Notes: a model not told the origin generated them from the sequence alone. 64,000 bases of DNA from Hermodice carunculata (GCA_964020975.1 OZ026615.1:84383989-84447988), one strand, 5' to 3'; positions 48,300 through 61,635 are shown, counted from the stretch's first letter. A program made the numbers and translations.

Positions 48300-50599
48300 T
48301 ATACTATATATGTATTCCAAGTACTTGTCAATCGACTCAGGCAAACATGCAGGAAGCAGTCATTATTCCATTAGTAAGCATTATGAACATGAGGGTGCTG
48401 AGTACAATAATGACTCCGAAAAGGTTTAGCGAGCAACTGTTTATGGCCGGCTGGCACATTATGACTAAATGTTCATATATACTATATATGTATATCCAGT
48501 ACGTGTCAATCAGCTCAGAAAAAACATGATGTGTGCAGTCAATACAATTATGACTCCCAAAAGGGGTTAACTGGCGACTGTTTGGTTGCAAGTTAAGCGA
48601 GCATCAATGCTTACATCTAAAACTTTGTCACATTCAGCTTGTTCCAGAATTTCCTCATGAAGAGTAATATTCATGAAAAAGGTTAATTGGCACCTGTTTA
48701 TGGCCGCCTGGCACAAATTAACAAAATTATCATATATGCTATATCTTTATATCCAGTAGTAGTCAATCGGTACAGGCAAATATGCTGGGAGCACTCATTA
48801 TTTGAATTATTAACCATTTTGCGAAATAAAGGTTGAGTACAATAATGACTGAGAAAAGGGTTAACCGGCAACTGTTTACGGCCGGCTGGCACATTAACAG
48901 AAAATATTTATATATAGTATATTTATGTAGCAAGCACCTGCCAATCGGCTCAGGCAAACCTGTTGGTACCTGTCATTATTTCATTAAAAACCATAATGAC
49001 AATGGGGATGCTGGGCAAAAAATGACTCCAAAAAGGGTTAATTGGCAACCGTTTATGGCCGACTGGCACATTGTTAAAAGATATTCATATAGACTGTCTA
49101 TGTATATACAGTAGTAGTCAATCGGCTCAGGCAAACATCCTGGTAGTGGTCATTATTTGAAGTATTAACCATTTTGCGAATCAAAGGTTGAGTACAGTAA
49201 TGCCTCAGAAAAGGGTTAATCGGCAACTGTTTATGGCCAGCTGGCACATTATCCGAAGATATTTATAAATACTATATTTGTGTACCCAGCACTTGCCAAT
49301 CAGCTCAGGAAAACCTATTGGCATCTGTCATTATTTGATTAAAAAGCATAATGACAAACGGGATGCTGAGTAAAGAAAAAAAAAGACTCCAAAAAGGCTT
49401 AATTGTCAACTGTTTATGGTCGGCTGTCATTTCATTAGCATATATTCATATAAACTACATATGTATATCCAGTAATAGTCAATCGGCTCAGGTAAACATG
49501 CTAGGAGGAGTGATTATTTGAATTTTTAACCATTTTGTGAATCAGGGACTGAGTACAAAAATGACTCCAAAATAAGTTAATCGGCAACTGTTTATGGCCG
49601 GCTGTCAAACAATTAGCATATGTTCGTATATACTATATATGCATATGCAGCAGTAGTCAAACACCTCAGACAAAAACATGATGGGAGCAGTTATTATTTG
49701 AATTATTAGCGAATTTGTGAATCGGGGGTTGAGTACAAAAATGACTCTGACAAGTATTAATTGGCAACTGTCTATGGCCGGTTGGCACACCATAACAAGA
49801 TATTCATATATACTATATCTTTATACAATAATGACTCAGAAAAAGGTAAATCGACAACTGTTTATGGTCAGCTAGCACATTATAACAAGGTATTCATACA
49901 TGTATGTACTATTTATGAATATCCAGTACATATCAATGGGCTCAGGCAAAAATGCTGGGGGCGGTCATTATTTGAATTTTCAATATTTTTGTTAACGGGT
50001 GGTTAAGTGCAAAAAAGACTTTCATCGGCAGCTGTTTATGGTTGGCTGGCACATTATAACAAGACATTCAGATATACTATATCTATATATCTAGTAAAAG
50101 TCAATCAGCTGAAGTAAACATGCTGGGAGGAGTCATTATTTGAATTATTAACCATTTTGCGAATCGGGGGTTGAGTACAAAAATGACTCCGAGGGTTAAT
50201 CGTCAACTGTTTATGGCCGACTGGAACATTATCAGAAGACATTAATATATACTGTATTTGCATACCCAGCACTTGTCAATCGGCACAGGCAAACATGCTG
50301 GGAGCATTCATTATTTGACTTAAAATCAGTTTGAGAATGAGGAGAAGAGTACAATAATGACTCAGAAAAGGGTTAATCGCCAACTCTTTATGGCTGGTGT
50401 GAATCATATAACCACATATTCATATAAGGTATATGTGTATATCCAGTACTGTCAATTGACTCAGGCTAACATGCTGGGAGCAGTCATTATTTCGTTTTAA
50501 ACGGCATTTTGAGACCCAGGGAGTTTAGTGCAATCATGACTTGGAAAGAGTCAATGGGCAACTCTTTATGGCTGGCTTCCATATTATAACTAAATTTTC

Positions 50600-50635
<36 letters not shown>

Positions 50636-50740
50636 TGTAGTACTTGTCAATCGGATTAGGCAAAAAATTTGGGGCAGTCATTATTGGAATCAATAACCAT
50701 TTATGAATCATTGGTTGAGTACAAAAATTACCTCGAAAAA
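48300..50740 (-). repeat. ~178-bp satellite array in inverted orientation (about 13 monomers)
   Basis: The same monomer is read in reverse complement: GGTTAACTGGCAACTGTTTATGGCCGGCTGGCAC-type blocks, then ATATACTATATATGTATA, then AGGCAAACATGCTGGGAGCA and GTCATTATTTGAAT. Starts fall about every 175-180 bp from 48355 to 50675. The switch of orientation is at about 48230-48300. Confidence 0.92.
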
Positions 50741-50747
50741 GACCTAC

Positions 50748-50749
<2 letters not shown>

Positions 50750-50843
<94 letters not shown>
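50750..50843. repeat. (TA)n microsatellite ending the satellite
   Basis: TA run of about 94 bp immediately after the last inverted monomer. A second, shorter TA run lies at 50601-50630 within a monomer. Confidence 0.95.
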
Positions 50844-50846
<3 letters not shown>

Positions 50847-51149
50847 ATGGTTCAATCGCTGAAATATTGCATGGATAACTCTTAAGTAGTAAATTCAATA
50901 TATTCTCGATGATAATTCTTTCCCACTTGGTCTCTTCGAAATGAAAAACATGTGGAGATTATTTGCCCCCGAAACCGAACTGTGGAGCATATTGCGATAT
51001 AACTCTGCAGACATCTATATAATGTTAATCCAACTTTGTTAATGAAGTGGACATACAAGAAAAATGATCCATATGGATATCTTCATTTATCCATGAAAAA
51101 CATGTAATGATTTTGAAATCCCTCAAAGTTAAGCTCTTACTAAGTTAAG

Positions 51150-51480
51150 AACAGTTTACAACAATGGCTTTCATGGACTATTCAAATTACCAGGGCTGTG
51201 TGCTGCTAGCGGAATATTTGAAACAACGGGACAAATGAAACACAAATTTTCGGTTTGTTGATAAGAAAGTGTGTATGGTATTGAACAGTCATGAACTTTT
51301 TCATTTATTTTCTTTATATTACAACAATGCCTTTCCCTGCCTGTTTAAATTACCAGGGCTGTGGGGGGTGCTATTGAAATGTTCCGGACAAATGAAATAC
51401 AAAATTTCGATGAATTGATAAAAAAGTGTGTATGGTGTTGAACAGTCATTTATTTTTCATCTGTTTTTCTTTATATTATT
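51150..51480 (+). repeat. Tandem duplication, two ~165-bp units
   Basis: AATTACCAGGGCTGTG, GGACAAATGAAA, AAGTGTGTATGGT and GAACAGTCAT occur in the same order in 51150-51320 and 51321-51480, with moderate divergence. Confidence 0.85.
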
Positions 51481-52690
51481 GTACTTACTTTAGTGACTAT
51501 GGTGGAGAATATTGGCAATTCAACATTTTCTCCTCAACTGATATGATGCTGTTTTGTTCACGTTACATTTACACAATTTCAGTTTAGCCATTAAAAACGT
51601 GTGCGTTGTATAACATATAATCAGTACAAGCAATTGCTACGGAATTAGAAGGTCGACCATATGCCTATTGCATCATAGCCATTAAGTAATAATCAAGTTG
51701 TTGTCCTTAAATTTCTTGACGTTGTAATGACCTGTAGGATTTGCTTGCAACGATATGTGATTTTGAGGGGAAATGTGGCGAAAAGTCAGAAAAACGTTTA
51801 TTTGACAAATAAAGGTACAAATCTTAGATACAGTATGTAAAAAAGCTGTTACCCAACAGCGATAATATAATAATTTAAACAGAAAAATATGCACATCTAG
51901 ATGTCTCCAATAAAGATCAAAAGTCCGTTATCATTGGGGCCACAAATGAAAGGAGGTTACTTAAAGGCAAACAGATAAGTTATATAATTTTAAAATGTTA
52001 AGACGTTGCAAGATATTATGTCAGGTGTGTGATGTTCTGGTCACAATTCTCTCTACCTAGCCATGGTCCTATCAGCGAAACCAGTGATGCCATGTGTGGG
52101 GTGCAGCTTTGCCACCAGGGCGGCCAGGTCAATCTGCCACGATGTGCGGCGGCGAACATATGGCATCACAGAGGAAGCGGGACGGATGTGTGTATTACGC
52201 GGCTCAACTGAAGAACAACGGTTTCTCGCTGTGCATTAATTACATTTTAATTATGCAATAAGGGGTATCTGCGAGTTTGGGTGCTTTCTCGTTAATAGGT
52301 CCATGACCCGGCTGAGCATAATTACTGCTTGAAAATATCCTTAAACGTTTCATGATATTAACCTATTGAAATATTAAAACTGTATCAATGACGGCTAACT
52401 ACACAGAGTACATGTTTTTATTGTAGCCCTACAAAAAAGTTTCTTGTTGCGTTTTCATCAGCAGAGGGAGTGACAGACAAGCGCGGTAGCTGAGATCAGC
52501 GGTACCTGTGGGCAAATCCGCAATATGGTAGCTATATTTTAAATTTGAATACTGACTAAAATAAGCCTTTCCATCAAAAAGTTCCTACATAATGGTCCAA
52601 TAATCTTTCCGCGTACCCGACTTATACCTTCCCAACATTATTGTCTATGAAAGCCTTGGTATTGCTTCTTGGTCAGATCTGAGGTGAACA
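51481..52690. other. Unique right part of the satellite-bearing block, no gene recognised
   Basis: A 60-residue frame at 52029-52211 is locally GC-richer, but it has no motif and no splice context. No transposase or helicase motif was seen. Confidence 0.35.
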
Positions 52691-52767
52691 ATGAATGTGG
52701 TGTTCCGTTTTCAAACTGGAATGCCACATTTTGCATTGTTATCGCCGGGTGGCTAAACGCCGGCCAG

Positions 52768-53744
52768 CTTTGATTCCGTGGCAAAATTGAGTGCTAGCTT
52801 CAGGGTACCACAATAGATTCACATTCATTTATAACATTCAATGAGATGCAAACTATAAGGCATGATTAAGTGCAAGCAACTTGTACTATATTCACAAAAG
52901 AACCCCATGATTTTAATGAAACTATAAGCAACTCTTAGACTAAGTAACACTACCATCTATTAAGGAACTAAAGAACATAGACTAAGGTTACAGGAGACCG
53001 TACATATGATATGAATTGGCAATAAATACAGCAGACACTACTCACTAAAATAAATCAAAATTAACTGGAAACTAAGAATGGATACATGTATTATTATTGT
53101 ATGGATAATCAGTCAAAGATGACACAGCACCTGAGTTATAATAACACTGGAAATTCATTTGGTACAGCAGCTCCGTGGGGGAGCAGATATGACTAAAGGC
53201 CCACTCACATCGTTTAGGATCGTCCGAAAAGCCTTGTACTTTAATACGCCTTTGGGAAAAAGATTTTTTTTTGGCCCTTGCGTCTGCTTAACGACCTCAT
53301 GTCCCAGCTCATTTAAGCAAATTAAAGCAAAAACATTGGGCCAGTTACTACTTTTAATCGAACAGAAGTTTCCTGATTCACATTTGCACACAACCTGTTC
53401 TGGAGAGACCCCGAAAACTGGGACAGCGTGGTCTTTTTCACCGTTGAAAGCAGCGGGGACCGTATCCACAACGGCGTGGAATGCACAGGTTATTATGAAA
53501 TAGTCTAAATTTGTCATCATGTGTTAGTGACAACCAGAAAGTGTACTCAGAAACAATAAGGCAAAAATTTCATGGAATTATTTCAACAACTGACTCGGAA
53601 ATGTGGGGACAGGAAGGAACTTTGCCAAAAAATTACATCTAAAACGACGCCATCAACAGTTGGCTTGGTATACCCGAATTGTTACAGCGCTGGATACTTT
53701 CACGCTCAGTTAGTAAAGTTTTGCGAGTTCGACTTCATCCTATG
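52768..53744. other. Flank with an unrecognised 121-residue frame
   Basis: A minus-strand frame at 53155-53520 (VFGVSPEQVVCKC, NWPNVFALICLNELGH, SAPPRSCC) is GC-richer than its surroundings and looks protein-like. A plus frame overlaps it almost completely. I do not recognise it. It could be a transposon protein fragment or a small single-exon gene. Confidence 0.25.
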
Positions 53745-54256
<512 letters not shown>

Positions 54257-54439
54257 CATCTGCCTGTCTGTCTGTGCACTCCATCAACCTTTTGATGCAA
54301 AAACCAAAAACATCATGCATTTCTGGACCAATTATATACGATGATAATAATTAGAAGTTAAAAAGATAATATTTAGGTGTTTACTTGCATATTATGCAAA
54401 TGGATAATAATCTAGTTGACCCAGGGAAGAGACACAAAG

Positions 54440-54886
54440 TTTGACGGCATGACTTGCAGGTTGGCCATTAAGTAAATCCTATCAGCACAATTTGCAGACA
54501 TAAATCACAAACAGAAGATACAGATAATATCATTTATACTATTGCGGTGGGGAAACTATTTCATAAACCTATAATCCCCCCCACAGCTCAGTACATCGCA
54601 AATTGACCGAAAGTCAAGTTTTTTAGGGGTGTGGGTGTGTGGTGTGTGTGTGTATGTGTGTGTGTGTGTGTGGGGGGGTTAAATGTTCAATAGCAGCACG
54701 GTACACAACTGCAGGATAAGGCTGATTCAAATAAAGATCATAGTTATTCAGTTAAGGGATGACTTCACGAGCTGGACAAATTTTTTTCTTTTACAACAGA
54801 AAGACAAGGGAAGAGGAAATTAAGTTACATATGGGTTTACCTACACATACAGTTAATATAGGGAATTGGCAGCAACTTTGCTTGTG

Positions 54887-54942
<56 letters not shown>

Positions 54943-55372
54943 TACTATTATTATTATTATTATTATTACTATTATTATTACTATTATTATTATTATTATT
55001 ATTATTACTATTATTATTATTATTATTATTATTACTATTATTATTACTATTATTATTATTATTATTATTATTATAAGTAATAGTACCTGTTATATCATTA
55101 TCATCATCATTGTATTATTACGAAAAGGTCCTTTTTATGGAGGGTGAAGAATTACTGCATTCATGTGTGCAGTTTTCATTCATTTATTTTCTTGAACATT
55201 CTAAGAATGTATACCAATTATTTCACCTACTCTTTTGGGAGGATTTAGTGCCCCTGAAAAGGGCCTTGGGGAGGCACATCAAGTTGATTCCATGTGCATG
55301 TTCAAAAATCCTTCATCGTCGGTACCGCTGTCTGATTGGTCACTCTCGTCACTGCTATCATCCCCCAGTAGG
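54440..55372 (+). repeat. Direct duplication flanking the Tc1-type transposase, left copy
   Basis: Matches 56306-57142 from GGCATGACTTGCAGGTTGGC to the stretch ending near GCTATCATCCCC, including an (ATT)n tract (54888-55075 here). The right part of the copy is the 3' end of the transposase frame. Confidence 0.88.
54888..55075. repeat. (ATT)n microsatellite with ACT variants
   Basis: About 62 trinucleotide units. ACT variants occur at regular places, suggesting internal duplication of a longer block. Confidence 0.95.
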
Positions 55373-56305
55373 ATGACCAATGGGTCCACTGTGGCTTCTA
55401 TGATACCTGAAGAGACTATGAAATCCTCCTCTATCTCGATAACCTTCTGCACTGCCCGGGAAAAAGTGTCAGCTTTCACCTTTTGAAATCCTTGCATCGC
55501 CAGTTCCTTCAGGTCTTTTAGTTTAAATGTGTTCTCAAGTGCCACGGACCCCTTCACTATACCCCATATCATCTCAATGGGGTGAAGTTCACAGTGGCGT
55601 GGAGGCAACCTCAGTACTTTATGTCCATGATGACTGGCTATAGTTTCAGTTTGGAAGACTGGGTTGGGCTTGTGTAACTTCACCAACTTGTACACGTCTG
55701 GTTTGGTGATGTCAAGAGGCACATCAACTTCCTTGTCTTGCAGCCATCGCAACATAACTCGTTTACAGCTGTTGGATGTTGGCGACTTCGAATTTTCTTC
55801 CAATACATTGCGGTACCTGGCATTGCCCATGCCCATGCCGATAACAGTGGGCTCGTTTAGAGTGGGCATCAGGCGATTTTGAAACCAGTCTATGATGGTA
55901 GTCCCATTCATCTTGCCATGGTAGTCGCCGTCAGCCTTTTTTGCCTGGAAGACCAGCTCACAGTCTTCAAGCAAACCATGTTTATCATAACCAGCATGGA
56001 GAACAATGATTCTCTGGCTCCTGTTTGCAGTGATGTTTGGGGGTAGTGGTGCCAAATCAGGCTTGTGATTGTCTGTCGGTTTCTCGGGAAGCTGATCTGT
56101 CCATCTGTATGATACTGTGTGGAACTGGTTAACCCAGGTTTCATCCAGGTAGACAACTAGATAGCCCTGCTGTCGAAACTCTCGTATCTTCCTGGTGTAT
56201 TCATTCCTCCTTGCTATGGTGGCAGAGTATTTTTAGATTTTCTTTTTGAGGTGTTTGTGCTCCGACACTTGAAGCCAATTTTCTTCAGTATTCTGCGTAG
56301 GGTCT

Positions 56306-56310
<5 letters not shown>
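55279..56310 (-). pseudogene. Decayed Tc1/IS630-type DDE transposase
   Basis: The minus frame keeps VVYLDETWVN (first catalytic Asp, about 56155), then RIIVLHAGYDKHGLL, DYHGKMNGTTIIDWFQNRL, and LRLPPRHCELHPIEMIWG with the third acidic residue. This order and wording match the large IS630/Tc1-type transposases common in invertebrates (DDE_3 fold). The second catalytic motif, normally MDNARYHN, reads MGNARYRN, so its Asp is lost. A stop and frame change separate the N-terminal LRRILKKIGFKCRS segment (about 56300-56230) from the rest. It is therefore dead. The 258-residue open part (55279-56055) ends in an acidic Ser/Asp-rich tail. Confidence 0.82.
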
Positions 56311-57142
<832 letters not shown>

Positions 57143-57399
57143 ATTAGGGTTTTTCAAATTCTCGTACCGCTTGTCGCTTAAATGTGAGTATCGCTTCCAT
57201 GGGGAGCGCCCATTATTTGTAGCAATGACAAAATCCCCGTCAGCATTGTGCACAAATTTAGTTACGTTATAACAGCTCCCTGATATAATATAGTTTCATC
57301 GAATAGACAAGTCGTGGCCGTGGGGAGGGGGATTTTCCTTTTAAATCCTCTTTGTTTCACACATGATATTATTATGTCTGTGTGCAAACACAGACATAT

Positions 57400-57427
57400 C
57401 GTTTTTCCGTTTAATTAATGATCTTTT

Positions 57428-57486
<59 letters not shown>

Positions 57487-57720
57487 CTCTCTTTTGTTTT
57501 CCGTTTAATTAATTCTCTTTCTTTCTTTTTTTTTCTTTCTTTCTCTTTTGTTTTTCCGTTTAATTAATTCTCTTTCTTCCTTTCTTTCTTTCTTTCTTTC
57601 TGTCTTTCTCTCTCTTTTGTTTTTCCGTTTAATTCTTTCTTCCTTTCTTTCTTTCTTTCTTCCTCTCTTTCTTTTTCTTTCTTTCTCTCTTTTGTTTTTC
57701 CGTTTAATTCTTTCTTTCTT
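57400..57720 (+). repeat. Minisatellite of CCGTTTAATT blocks separated by (CTTT)n
   Basis: TTTTCCGTTTAATT, with or without AATT, occurs five times near 57405, 57499, 57555, 57624 and 57700. Each is followed by a pyrimidine tract of CTTT units of differing length. Confidence 0.88.
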
Positions 57721-57839
57721 TCTTTTGTCTTTTTTTCCTCTGTATTTTTTTCTTTTTCATCTTTATTTCTGTTTCTCTTTTTTATTTCCCTTTCTTTTTT
57801 TGAATGTACCGTTAAGTTTAAAATGTATGATCTTTATTT

Positions 57840-58688
57840 CAATATGTCAAATTTCCCGGTGGACAATGTAACAGGGATGGCTTTTCTGGGACGTTGAAAG
57901 CTGTTGACTCACGCCAATACTATGACAGGTTAAAAATTAACAAAGAATACCCAAGAAAATACGTTTTCGTGACTTTGGGACTAGTCTGAACAGCATTACT
58001 AGACCATGTAGACGTACATCCCCACCCCGTGAGACCCATTTTAAAAATATGCTTTAGGAACAACTGCCAGGTTTGAGACTCGGCGCTTGTTTGGGGCCCC
58101 AAGTGGTCAAAACGCGCGGGCTAAAGCTGTTGACAAAGAGTGACGAAATTTAAAAATCAACATCTGACCGCAGACAGCCGAAGGTATTTTTGATACTTCA
58201 ATTAAATGTCTTTTTGTGCGCAATTCAATATTTAATTCATACAAGCCCGATAATGTGGGTCTGGCAGGAAAAAATCTAGGGCTAGATTTCCAGGTCTGCA
58301 GTTTTCATTCAGCATGATTGTGTAAGTCTATGGTCAAACTTTACTTACAGACTGGGCCGGAGTGCTCCGGCGCGGGTAACCCGACACATGCATGGAAAAA
58401 GTGTATGCCAGGTCCTACAAGACATGCCGCATTTGTGCGGCGCCAGCACCACACCGAATGCAAATCTGCACACATGGAAACCCACCCCAAGTAAAAAACA
58501 CAACTCAAATGTTTTTTCATGTGACAAGTAACCATTTATTTCAGATAAATACAACTTATTATGTCAAACGTTTATCGTTTACTGGGCATCCATGTTTTAT
58601 CATTTGAATCTCAATATTTCATATTCAAAATAAATTCTTCAAGCTATTCAATCGTCGTCACTTGATGAAAAAATGTGATCTACTTTTT
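57840..58688. other. Intergenic, likely 3' UTR of the Myb-like gene
   Basis: No coding support. The minus-strand AATAAA at about 58537-58532 lies 150 bp beyond the stop codon of the Myb-like gene and is a plausible polyadenylation signal. Confidence 0.4.
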
Positions 58689-60569
58689 TTACCATTTTTT
58701 TTTCAGCAGGACATTCATTAGTTTCTGGTTCTCTTTATGAACTGATTTCGATTTCTTGCGCTTTGGCTTGTCAGGCTTTTCCTTGGGGTTAGGGTCGACC
58801 TCCTCCTCTTCCTCCGTATAATTGTCCCCATCTCCAGTCGGAGCTCGCCCCCTTTTGGCACCTCGCCCCAACTGCCCAGCTTCTCCATTACCATCCCCAG
58901 ATGCATGGCCATCATGATGGGAAGTACCAGACCTCTCGTCTACCTCCTCCATCTCATCCCGCCATGCGTCCCTGGCGTCGGCGGGGGTGGTTTGCCTTGT
59001 CTGATGTCGCTCTTTGTTCATAATGACTTGCCTGACACGATCTCTGCAAATAACGCAAACAGTGAACTTACAAACGTATTTCCACCTCACTTTTCATTAT
59101 AATTCTCATCCGGCTTTATAAATTATTTTCAATGTCGTTTGTGCATTTTCATTTTCACCCCATAAAATTTCACAGATGATTAAACTATATATATATCGTG
59201 CCTTTTTTCATGATACTTCTCCGTTTTTATAAATCGTTCTTTTCCGGTTTATTTAATATGTAAACTGGAGTCTACCACAATTCTTTTCCCATACTTTCTG
59301 ATACGATTATTAGTCATGAAGTGTAACGTGATCTCTCTTTTGCTCTGTGGCGCCCTCTAATATTTGAAATGTTTCAAGTTTAGTCCTTTACCTTATTTCT
59401 TCGTCCTCCAGTCTGTCCACAGTTTCTATAAGCTTGGACACTCGGTCCCTCACCCTGCTTTTGATGCTGGTTTGCTTGGCCCCTTGGTAGAAGTTTCTTA
59501 TGTATTCTGGCATGTCTTCCTTCCTCTTCACGTATTCTGCCACTTTTCCCCAGTGGGCGCCATATTCCAGAGTTCCTTCCAGTATAGCAAGGGTTTCGTC
59601 ACGGCTGTGATGCAGATTCACACGTTTCTCTGGAAATATAATAAAATAACATGTTTGTCTTTATAATTTTGCATATATAATTCATATATTTGTATATATA
59701 ATTATTAAATATACGGTTGTGATTAATGGGTCAAGCATGAATAGTGGTGACCAATCATGAACGAAACGATGCATATCCTTGACAGAATTTCAAAGGCGTT
59801 GTACCATGAGTTTTGGTCAGATTTTATGTATTAGTATAATCGCCACATATAATTGCTACAGCAATCGGCAAATGTATATTCCACACCAAATGTAGACCAA
59901 TATATATATAATTGTGTTATGCTATTATATTTGTCTAAAATCACCCCCACATAATCTCAACAGTATTTGTGTTGACATTATCCTGTCGGTCTATTTAAAT
60001 AAGTCGTAATAATATAGTGTAAAACTACAAAGGAAGATTTGCTTCAAAGTAAATCTGTCTGTGTGCCTACAAATGCAAATTGTTTCAAAAGTTTGCAATA
60101 TCTTTAAAGATTCAACAAGATATTCAATATTTAAAATTTCAAATGTCCCTTATTTGCATAATTGTTAACGCCCATTCTCCTCCACATAGTTTAGAGGTAT
60201 CACCATGCCAGATTTGGAGTATCCAGTGACCTTTGACCTTGAAATGACCATCTGAAAATAACTCATAACATTTGATATAACAATTAGACATGAAATTTAT
60301 CTTTGACCTTGACAGGACCTTTGACCTTGAAAATGACCTCTGGCTTGACCATCATCGAAAACATGTACACTTGGAATCACATCTATTATAGTATATAAGA
60401 TATTGAAGATTTAAAACTTTAATTAGCCCTAATTTGGAACATTATGACCCCTCTTCATAAAAAGGCAAGACTTTATGTATAGTAGTAAAATTGTGCCAAA
60501 TTTGGAGTTTCTATGTTTAATAGTGTCCGAGAAAAGTGTCGGACAAATTTGGCGGTAAAGAAGAAAGAA

Positions 60570-60609
<40 letters not shown>

Positions 60610-61564
60610 AGACAGAAAGAAGGAAAGAAATAAAGAACTCTTGCAAAAACAGTATGTCTGTGTTGGCACACAGACATATTTATTTAAATTTCCGTGGGTT
60701 TTCTTTCCAAAAGGACATGAAATCAGCATTTTTCAAGCATATTTTCCACAATGGCCAGCAACAAATTATAGTTGTATGTTATATACACATGAAAATTTCC
60801 CCCATCAAATATTCATTAACCCTTAAACGGTCAAATTATTGGCTTCAGTCAACAGCTTTCCTCGGGGAGCTCTGGGCGATAAGCGCCCAGAATACACCGA
60901 GCTCGAGGAAAGCTGTTGACTAGGGGCATGTTTTCCTGGTAGGTCTCCTCTGAAAGTATTTTTAATAAACGCAATATTTAAGAAAATTAATGCAGCAGAC
61001 GACATTTGAAATTACCGATTGTTATCGACCTGGAAAGTGTTAAAAACACGCAGTATACTCGCGGAAAATCGGGAACATTTGTCACCCGTGAAAATTTATG
61101 CAGAAAAGGGCAGGGCTTGGTCTCGGGTGAGTATACTCCGTACAGGGTTCACAAATAAATGGTGCCCCCATTCCACGCACAAGGAGAAAATACTCTTCCG
61201 GACTTCCACGACAGCAAGAAGAAAAATGCCCGTTAGTTATATTTTTACTTTAACCTGACAATTCAATCCGTTGCCTTTTTATTGTAAATATTAATAGGAA
61301 AGGTGGACGAAAGAGCTACTCACTGGTCTTAAATATAATTTTCTAAATATATTGAAATGCACCCGGTCATACCCAGAAACAAAATTTTTGCCAAATATTG
61401 TGTACAAAGTACTGTCATATTTTAGGTCCCCATAACGATATACCTATAATGTCGCATTTATCATGTAATGTACTTTCGTTGCATTTGTATCCATTTAAGC
61501 AAAAAATAGACATAAACTTACGTTTTTGGTTGGATTCCGTCTGGACATCCATGGATTCGGCCAT
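58689..61564 (-). CDS. Small nuclear protein with a Myb/SANT-like (TRF-type?) DNA-binding segment
   Basis: Three minus-strand coding exons, 61522-61564, 59392-59629 and 58689-59043, join with GT-AG sites in matching phase and give 211 residues. The ATG at 61564 opens MAESMDVQTESNQ. Residues about 24-80 look like a Myb/SANT helix bundle: ETLAILEGTLEYGAHWGKVA, then a long loop, then TSIKSRVRDRVSKLIE. The TSIKSRVRDR part recalls the telobox-like third helix of TRF-family Myb domains, but the usual Trp there is missing. The C-terminal half is disordered and charged, with an EEEEEVD block and a basic KPKRKKSKS nuclear-localisation-like stretch. It is divergent to the HARBI1-type gene at 62.5 kb. 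PIF/Harbinger elements encode a transposase plus a Myb-like partner, so this may be a domesticated or resident pair. Function is otherwise unknown. Confidence 0.8.
60227..60327 (-). promoter_or_regulatory. Tandem TGACCTTTGACCT motifs (DR1-like) in an intron
   Basis: TGACCTTTGACCT at 60227-60239 is, on the minus strand, AGGTCAAAGGTCA, the DR1 element of HNF4/RXR-class nuclear receptors. A near copy lies at 60315-60327, with further TTTGACCTTGA half-sites between. They sit in intron 1 of the Myb-like gene. Similar TGACCTTTGACC tandem repeats occur as plain repeats in marine genomes, so binding is not implied. Confidence 0.4.
60557..60611. repeat. (AAAG)n microsatellite
   Basis: About 13 AAAG units in intron 1 of the Myb-like gene. 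Confidence 0.95.
60847..60921. repeat. Nested stem-loop (18-bp outer arms, 8-bp inner arms)
   Basis: AGTCAACAGCTTTCCTCG at 60847-60864 pairs perfectly with 60904-60921. Inside, TCTGGGCG and CGCCCAGA form a second perfect stem around a 5-nt loop (60871-60891). Part of the arm (AGCTGTTGAC) recurs alone at 57899-57908 and at 58127-58134 (AGCTGTTGAC-like). Confidence 0.88.
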
Positions 61565-61629
61565 CGTGCAACGCCTTCAAAGTCCGAAGTGAAACAATTA
61601 CGAAAATAACCTATTCACGCCAGGAAAAC

Positions 61630-61635
61630 CACGTG
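61630..61635. promoter_or_regulatory. E-box CACGTG in the divergent promoter region
   Basis: CCACGTGAC lies about 66 bp upstream of the Myb-like start codon, between it and the divergent HARBI1-type gene. This palindromic E-box suits USF/MYC/TFE-type bHLH factors. A single hexamer can occur by chance. Confidence 0.3.

Larger units (their letters stand above)
36429..52767. mobile_element. Satellite-bearing composite bounded by ~88-bp inverted repeats (about 16.3 kb)
   Basis: The left end (36429-36516, CTGGCCGGCGTTTATCCACC) matches the reverse complement of the right end (52680-52767) at roughly 90 percent, counted by eye. Between them lie ~178-bp satellite monomers in two opposite orientations, an 8.07-kb CACTA element and about 2 kb of unique sequence at the right. 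Without the CACTA insertion the unit would be about 8.3 kb. No transposase is seen and no clear target-site duplication was found. It recalls the tandem-repeat-core TIR elements described in bivalves (pearl type) and repeat-carrying Helentrons, but membership in any known family is unproven. It could also be a satellite locus with chance inverted borders. Confidence 0.55.

Noticed and set aside
48337-49114. Numerous 60-93-residue frames over the satellite array
   Set aside because: The same peptides recur with each 178-bp monomer in either orientation; they are satellite translation, not genes.
54866-55147. Poly-isoleucine frame, and a similar one at 56701
   Set aside because: Translation of the (ATT)n microsatellites.
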